Positions 59,336 through 64,000 of a stretch of DNA of 64,000 nt are shown piece by piece (within the stretch, counting starts at the first letter, position 1; each line of letters begins with the position of its first letter). The position numbers were made by a program, and so were the translations under genes. Below the pieces are notes generated by a model. It saw only the letters and a program-made list of their open reading frames with translations, was not told where the DNA came from and searched no databases. The stretch lies in assembly GCF_014262665.1 (NCBI RefSeq), contig NZ_CP046883.1, positions 434,001 to 498,000 on the forward strand, read 5' to 3'. The DNA is from Corynebacterium anserum. Its GTDB lineage: Bacteria; Actinomycetota; Actinomycetes; Mycobacteriales; Mycobacteriaceae.

Positions 59336-60286
59336 TTAGGTCACCGTGGGTACGAAACGAACTTCGTATGCTGTGTCCCATTTCTTTCCGGTGAGCAGAT
59401 ATCGATCGCTGCCAGGAATATGCGCAATCCCGTTCAATACATCCGCTCCAGGACGAAAGCGCGCGTCGAAGGCTCCGGCAGTATCGATGACACCCGTGAC
59501 ATCTCCGCTCGCGGGATCTATGCGGAGAATGTGGTCGGTCTGCCAAACATTGGCGTAGATAGAACCATCCTCAGAGCAGTCCAGCTCATTCAAATACGTC
59601 GTTGGCTGGCCATCAATGGTGACGTTAACGGAACCGATCTGCTCAAAGGACTCGGGGTGACGAAAGACTAATGTCCCTGATCCATCCGACATAATGAGTC
59701 GCTCTCCATCGGAACAAATGCCCCATCCCTGGCCTTCATAGTTCACCGTCTTTATGACGGAGAGGTCGTTGCGGCGACGTTCGAATGCAGTACCGCTTTT
59801 CCACGTTAACTGCCAGACCTTGTCGCCATGAATAGTTATGCCCTCGCCAAAGAATTGCTGTGGAAGACGGTGACTGTCAGTTTCTTCGCCGTTGAGCGTG
59901 GCGCGGTAGATCCGCGATTCGCCATATAAACCGGTACCTACGATGAGATTGCGCCCCTCGTCGACCTCGACACCCTGGGTAAAGGATTCGGGATTCCATG
60001 CATATGTGGCCACGATCTGTGGAGACAGATGCTCTATTGCAGCATCTTCGGGCAGAGTGGCCGCACCGGAAATGGTGTCAGGATGGCTCACATCGCCCTC
60101 ACCAGAACACGCTCCTGCAGTCAACAGCACTGTCGACAGAAGCGTCGGGGCAAGCAGCCGGGAAAGTAGTCTGCCAGGCCTTGGTGTGGCGCGTGTGCTG
60201 CGTCGAGAAGAAACACAGGAAACCCGAGAAAACGGCGCACGGTCTTGAACCACAGGAGAGAAACGAATCCGGCGAAAAGCAGACAT
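59336..60286 (-). CDS. Glutamine cyclotransferase-family lipoprotein
   Basis: 316 residues. A hydrophobic segment ends at a lipobox-like TAGAC with Cys60. The remaining beta-propeller matches the bacterial glutaminyl-peptide cyclotransferase family (FTQGVEV, GLYGESRIYR, LNELDCSEDGSIYANVW, DVLNGIAHIPGSD). It would cyclise N-terminal Gln to pyroglutamate outside the cell. The N-terminus is long for a lipoprotein signal, so a later start is possible. Confidence 0.8.
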   Translation of the reverse strand: MSAFRRIRFSPVVQDRAPFSRVSCVSSRRSTRATPRPGRLLSRLLAPTLLSTVLLTAGACSGEGDVSHPDTISGAATLPEDAAIEHLSPQIVATYAWNPESFTQGVEVDEGRNLIVGTGLYGESRIYRATLNGEETDSHRLPQQFFGEGITIHGDKVWQLTWKSGTAFERRRNDLSVIKTVNYEGQGWGICSDGERLIMSDGSGTLVFRHPESFEQIGSVNVTIDGQPTTYLNELDCSEDGSIYANVWQTDHILRIDPASGDVTGVIDTAGAFDARFRPGADVLNGIAHIPGSDRYLLTGKKWDTAYEVRFVPTVT

Positions 60287-60296
60287 GGGTTAATGA

Positions 60297-60346
60297 TGCC
60301 TGAAACGTTAGGCATAATGGGGGATGCCTGAAACGTTAGGCATAAT
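60297..60346 (+). repeat. Duplicated palindrome-bearing 22-bp element in a divergent promoter
   Basis: Two identical 22-bp copies at 60297-60318 and 60325-60346 begin with TGCCTGAAACGTTAGGCA, a near-palindrome (arms TGCCT/AGGCA), and end in CATAAT. The second CATAAT lies 7 nt from the DUF3027 GTG. Confidence 0.9.
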
Positions 60347-60353
60347 AGGGAAC

Positions 60354-61106
60354 GTGAGTAGGCGAAAAACCAGCAACACAAAGGTAGATCCCCTCCTCTT
60401 TAGCGACGAGGCCAAAGAACTGGCGCGGCAAGCACTAGTGGAAATCGGTGATGATCTAGTGGGGGAACATATCGGGGTAAGCATCTCCGGAGAAGTAGCT
60501 GTACACCGTTTCCGTAGTCTCGCTCCGGGGTATAAGAGTTGGGAATGGGTGGCTGTTCTGGCTTGCGTGCGCGGATCCGGCGCCATCACCGTGAATGAAG
60601 TGAGCCTCCAGGCGGGTAAGAACGCGGCGCGAGCTCCGGAATGGATTCCTTATGAAGATCGCGTGCTACCCGGTGACCTAGGCCCGGGTGACACTCTGCC
60701 TCCTCGTGCTGACGACGACAGACTGTGCCAGTTCAAAGAATTGACCACCGCACACAACTTTCCCCGAAACCCGCGGGCGCGTACGATACTCTCCCAGATG
60801 GGTTTGGAACAGACTCTCAAGCGCTGGCGCACAGGGGAGTTCGGTCCCAATAGTGAATTTGCAGCCAAAGCTGCCATGATGTGCCGAACTTGTGCGTTTT
60901 ATCTCCCCTTCAATGACGTGGAGACACACTTCGGTGTTTGCACTAACGAATATTCTGCCGATGGACATGTGGTGCACGAAACCTATGGATGTGGTGCCCA
61001 TTCGGAGACCAAAGCAGTGCCTGAAACTCAGACCAACCGCCATTATGGAGCCTTCGATGACGGTGCTTTTGATGACATCTCCGAGGAAATCTGCCGGGAT
61101 AGGTAA
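60354..61106 (+). CDS. DUF3027 family protein
   Basis: 250 residues from GTG 60354 (V-SRRKTSNTKVDPLL). Internal SYKSWEWVAVLACVRGSG-type segment and the C-terminal Cys cluster (CRTCAFYL, FGVCTNEYS, YGCGAHSE) are family features and could bind zinc. The second CATAAT element 7 nt upstream suggests a leaderless mRNA. Function unknown, widespread in actinobacteria. Confidence 0.82.
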   Translation: MSRRKTSNTKVDPLLFSDEAKELARQALVEIGDDLVGEHIGVSISGEVAVHRFRSLAPGYKSWEWVAVLACVRGSGAITVNEVSLQAGKNAARAPEWIPYEDRVLPGDLGPGDTLPPRADDDRLCQFKELTTAHNFPRNPRARTILSQMGLEQTLKRWRTGEFGPNSEFAAKAAMMCRTCAFYLPFNDVETHFGVCTNEYSADGHVVHETYGCGAHSETKAVPETQTNRHYGAFDDGAFDDISEEICRDR

Positions 61107-61286
61107 TTCACGCGAGCCTGTCTATGGACGACGTGGGTCGATGAATGTAATGCCCCCGTGCAATAGTCAGAGGTTGTCATAGTAAGCATCGAGGTGCGAT
61201 TCTCTACATGGTCTAGTTTCAAGGCTTTTCCTACACGGCACGTGTCTGCGGAGAGCCATGGCAACTAGTTGACTGTGACGTTTTTC

Positions 61287-61318
61287 ATGAGCATTCCAGA
61301 CGTAAGGTGGATGCTCAT
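61287..61318 (+). promoter_or_regulatory. Hairpin in the azgA leader
   Basis: ATGAGCATTCC (61287-61297) pairs with GGATGCTCAT (61309-61318), a 10-bp stem with one bulged T, 24 nt before ATG 61343. It lies just ahead of a GAGAGAAAAG ribosome site and could be a transcription or translation control element. Confidence 0.45.
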
Positions 61319-61342
61319 TGCTGAGAGAAAAGACTTGAGTCC

Positions 61343-62845
61343 ATGGCAGATTCTGCAACTGCAGCTTCCACAAAAGCGCCTGTTGGCAATCAAAAACAAC
61401 AGCCCAGCGGCGGCTTTCTTGACCGCTACTTCCATATCTCTGAGCGTGGTTCTTCCATCTCTACGGAGCTTCGCGCTGGTGTAGTCACGTTCTTCGCGAT
61501 GGCCTATATCGTGATTTTAAACCCGCTGATACTTGGCACAGGTGAGGACACTACTGGTCAGGCTCTTGGTACGTCCCGTGTGGCGGCGGCTACAGCGTTT
61601 GCTGCTGGTGTAATGACCATCCTGTTTGGTGTGATTGCCAAGTACCCATTTGGTATCGCTGCAGGTTTGGGTATCAACACGTTGGTCGCCGTGACCTTCG
61701 TTGCGGTTGAGGGGCTGACTTGGGAAGAAGCGATGGGTTTGGTGGTGCTCAACGGCATCATCATTGTGCTTCTGGCCATTTCTGGTTTTCGGGAAGCGGT
61801 GTTTAACTCCATCCCTTCTTCGATGAAAGCCGCGATTGGTGTGGGCATTGGCCTGTTCATCACCATGATTGGCCTGGTTGATGCCGGGTTTGTGCGTCGA
61901 CTACCCGACGCCGCGAATACCACCGTGCCAGTGGGGCTCGGTATCAACGGTTCCATCGCGTCGTGGCCAACCGCGGTGTTCTGCATCGGACTGGTGGTCT
62001 GTGGTGTGCTGGTTGTCCGCGGGGTGCGAGGCGGTCTTTTCATTGGCATTGTTGTGAATACCATCATCGCTGTTATCGTCGAGGCCATTACAGGTTCGGG
62101 CTCTTCAGTAGGGCCCGATGGTACTCCGAACCCAGCAGGGTGGAACCTCGCCGTCCCGCAAATGCCGAACTCTCTGGGCGGAGTGCCTGATCTGTCCTTA
62201 CTAGGGGCGATAGACCTATTCGGGGCTTTTTCCCGGGTCGGGGTTTTGGCGGCGTCATTGCTGGTGTTCACCCTCGTGTTGGCCAACTTCTTCGATGCTA
62301 TGGGCACGATGACTGCGTTAGGTAAGCAGGCAAAGCTAACTGATGAAGACGGTAATCTGCCGAATCTGAAGAAGGCTCTGGTCGTGGAGGGCGCGGGCGC
62401 TATTGTTGGCGGCGCTTCTTCTGCTTCTTCGAATACTGTCTATGTGGATTCCGCTGCAGGCATAGCTGATGGTGCGCGTACCGGCTTAGCCAATGTTGTC
62501 ACCGGCGTGCTGTTCTTGGCCGCGATGTTCCTTACCCCGCTGTATGAGATTGTGCCGATTGAGGCGGCAGCGCCGGTATTGGTCGTCGTTGGTGCGTTGA
62601 TGATGCAGCAGATCACTGAGATTGATTTCCACAAATTCCACATTGCTCTGCCCGCGTTTTTGACCATCGTAATCATGCCGTTTACATACTCCATCGCCAA
62701 TGGCATTGGCGTGGGCTTCATCGCTTATGTGGTGATGGGAATTTTCGCCGGAAACGCCAAGAAGATTCACCCGTTGCTCTACATTGTTGCGGCGTTGTTT
62801 GTTGTGTACTTTGCCATCGATCCTGTGATGGGCGCGCTGGACTAG
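61343..62845 (+). CDS. azgA: AzgA-type purine base permease (NCS2 family)
   Basis: 500 residues with about 12 membrane helices. The AzgA hallmarks include AAATAFAAGVMTILFGVIAKYPFGIAAGLGINT, DAMGTMTALGKQAKLTDEDGNLP and ASSNTVYVDSAAGIADGARTG. It imports adenine, guanine or hypoxanthine, complementing the de novo genes at the other end of the window. Confidence 0.92.
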   Translation: MADSATAASTKAPVGNQKQQPSGGFLDRYFHISERGSSISTELRAGVVTFFAMAYIVILNPLILGTGEDTTGQALGTSRVAAATAFAAGVMTILFGVIAKYPFGIAAGLGINTLVAVTFVAVEGLTWEEAMGLVVLNGIIIVLLAISGFREAVFNSIPSSMKAAIGVGIGLFITMIGLVDAGFVRRLPDAANTTVPVGLGINGSIASWPTAVFCIGLVVCGVLVVRGVRGGLFIGIVVNTIIAVIVEAITGSGSSVGPDGTPNPAGWNLAVPQMPNSLGGVPDLSLLGAIDLFGAFSRVGVLAASLLVFTLVLANFFDAMGTMTALGKQAKLTDEDGNLPNLKKALVVEGAGAIVGGASSASSNTVYVDSAAGIADGARTGLANVVTGVLFLAAMFLTPLYEIVPIEAAAPVLVVVGALMMQQITEIDFHKFHIALPAFLTIVIMPFTYSIANGIGVGFIAYVVMGIFAGNAKKIHPLLYIVAALFVVYFAIDPVMGALD

Positions 62846-62965
62846 GAACGTTTATTCCTCGTCCACTTCCTCCCTGATCTCTCTGTATTGGTTTCCCGCT
62901 CTAGCTCTTCATCACTTCTTCACCGCTGTTTCCTTGTACAAGCCCCTTCGGGTAGCGTGTGGCGC

Positions 62966-63928
62966 ATGTCATACGCTTCCGAGGGGTTTAGTACTGTCCG
63001 GATCGAGGACCCGACCGATCCCCGTCTTGACGATGTTCGGGATCTCAATTCTTCCGATCACCGTCCAGACTTGCCAGAAGGCAAAGGGTTGGTGATAGCG
63101 GAAGGGCCGCTAGCCGTACCTCGACTGCTGTGTTCGCGTTACCCGGTGCGTTGCGTGGTGGGTTTCCGCAAAAAGCTGGCGGCTCTTCTCGACGCCACCC
63201 AGCCCCAGTCGCAGTCCTATGACCCTGAATTAGCAACGGCATTGCGTGGGGTGACCATGTATGAGGTGAGCCGCGAAACCCTCAAGGAAGTAGTGGGTTT
63301 TGATATGCACCGCGGATTGCTGGCAGCTGCTGATCGGATAGAAGAACGCGGTGTGGAAGCAGTTCTGGATGCCGTGGACAGTGAAAGCGAGGGCGGCGAA
63401 GATGAGTACCCCGAAGCAAAGCCACGCGTGATATGTGTCGTGGAAGGCGTGGGGGATCACGAGAATATCGGAAGTATTTTCCGTAACGCAGCTGGCTTGG
63501 GCGTGGAGGCCGTCTTATTTGGAGCGGGTAGCGCAGACCCTCTGTTCCGCCGTTCTGTGCGGGTGAGTATGGGTCACGTGCTGCGTGTACCCTTCGCCCG
63601 ATTCCCTGGAACTATCACGACGTGGCAGCAGGATCTGGCGTGGCTGCGCAACCGTGGCTACACCATTGTGGCAATGACGCCCTATGCAGACAAAACGCTG
63701 GCGGAGGCGCTGGATGGCGTCGTCAATAAAAAGAAAATCGCGATTATGGTCGGGGCAGAAGGGCCAGGCCTCACTGAGCACGCGATGCGGGCGGCAGACG
63801 TGCGAGCCAAGATTCCGATGGAAACGGGCACGGATTCTCTCAACGTAGCGACAGCTGCAGCTATCGGTTTTTATGCAGCCAGGAGCCTCTCAAGCGCACA
63901 TATTTATGCGGAGGCTGGCACTCACTAG
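62966..63928 (+). CDS. TrmH/SpoU-family RNA 2'-O-methyltransferase
   Basis: 320 residues from ATG 62966. The three SPOUT motifs are intact: NIGSIFRNAAG, GAEGPGLTEHAMRAAD and SLNVATAAAIGFYAAR. An N-terminal substrate-binding extension of about 110 residues precedes them. It methylates ribose in tRNA or 23S rRNA; the target site cannot be told. TAGCGT (62953-62958) lies 7 nt before ATG, indicating a leaderless mRNA. Confidence 0.92.
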   Translation: MSYASEGFSTVRIEDPTDPRLDDVRDLNSSDHRPDLPEGKGLVIAEGPLAVPRLLCSRYPVRCVVGFRKKLAALLDATQPQSQSYDPELATALRGVTMYEVSRETLKEVVGFDMHRGLLAAADRIEERGVEAVLDAVDSESEGGEDEYPEAKPRVICVVEGVGDHENIGSIFRNAAGLGVEAVLFGAGSADPLFRRSVRVSMGHVLRVPFARFPGTITTWQQDLAWLRNRGYTIVAMTPYADKTLAEALDGVVNKKKIAIMVGAEGPGLTEHAMRAADVRAKIPMETGTDSLNVATAAAIGFYAARSLSSAHIYAEAGTH

Positions 63929-64000
63929 CGGAGTGTTGAGCTGAACCCAGGGGTGCTAAGTGACTCACATTGTTCTGATGGTTTGCTAGCATGGCCGGAA

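Noticed and set aside
61107..61342. A purine riboswitch before the permease gene
   Set aside because: The conserved loop sequences of the purine aptamer are absent; only a simple hairpin is seen.
63929..64000. A new gene starting at ATG 63991
   Set aside because: Only ten bases are visible and a possible TAGCAT box overlaps the ATG, so the real start may lie outside the window.

Overview
The window is chromosomal DNA of an actinobacterium, almost certainly a Corynebacterium. The gene content and order match that genus: a purine cluster, DUF3073-ygfZ-aminotransferase IV, lmeA, a GlnR-like regulator with mshD, pstSCAB, phoU, an acetate-type CoA transferase, cysE-cysK, ramA, murA, an rrn operon, the XPB helicase pair, rpf and csp. 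Many genes also start directly behind a TANNNT -10 box with no Shine-Dalgarno (SD) sequence, which is typical of actinobacteria. I cannot name the species; no mobile element, CRISPR array or prophage is visible.

Layout. 1-0.6 kb: C-terminus of a sensor kinase. 0.6-16.7 kb: de novo purine synthesis (purD, purB, purC, purSQL, purF, purM) interleaved with a HIT protein, a Nei-type DNA glycosylase, oligopeptidase B, a double-hotdog acyl-CoA thioesterase and a sterol-carrier-like protein. 16.8-23.1 kb: DUF3073, YgfZ, a class IV aminotransferase, a nitrobindin-like beta-barrel, LmeA, a GlnR-like regulator and mycothiol synthase. 23.4-28.9 kb: high-affinity phosphate uptake (pstSCAB) and phoU, separated by a gluconate kinase gene. 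29.1-32.2 kb: a tRNA-dihydrouridine synthase and the CoA transferase Cat. 32.3-33.2 kb: tRNA-Lys, -Glu, -Asp, -Asp and -Phe. 33.5-39.9 kb: GNAT protein, cysE, cysK, an enoyl-CoA hydratase, DUF2505, ramA and murA. 40.0-45.7 kb: a complete 16S-23S-5S rRNA operon without spacer tRNAs. 46.1-50.9 kb: a MacB/FtsX-type ABC exporter, an alpha/beta hydrolase and an unannotated 50-residue membrane protein. 51.0-64.0 kb: DUF3239, XPB helicase and its partner, a small conserved protein, Rpf, CspA-family protein, DUF2771, glutamine-cyclotransferase-like lipoprotein, DUF3027, an AzgA-type purine permease and a TrmH-type rRNA/tRNA methyltransferase.

The genes link up functionally. Six purine loci feed IMP synthesis and an AzgA permease at the far end imports purine bases. 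RamA, the acetate/carbon regulator, sits near the CoA transferase it may control. cysE and cysK make cysteine, which mycothiol synthase also uses.

The most unusual feature is not a gene. The non-coding gaps and gene edges carry many short head-to-tail duplications of 10-31 bp, including a chain of three copies of the nei start region joined by overlapping TGATG stop/start signals. Other points of interest are structured leaders (ptrB, azgA, csp), an 11-bp periodic G5 array over the ramA promoter, a palindrome-bearing duplicated promoter before the DUF3027 gene, and an overlooked small membrane protein gene.
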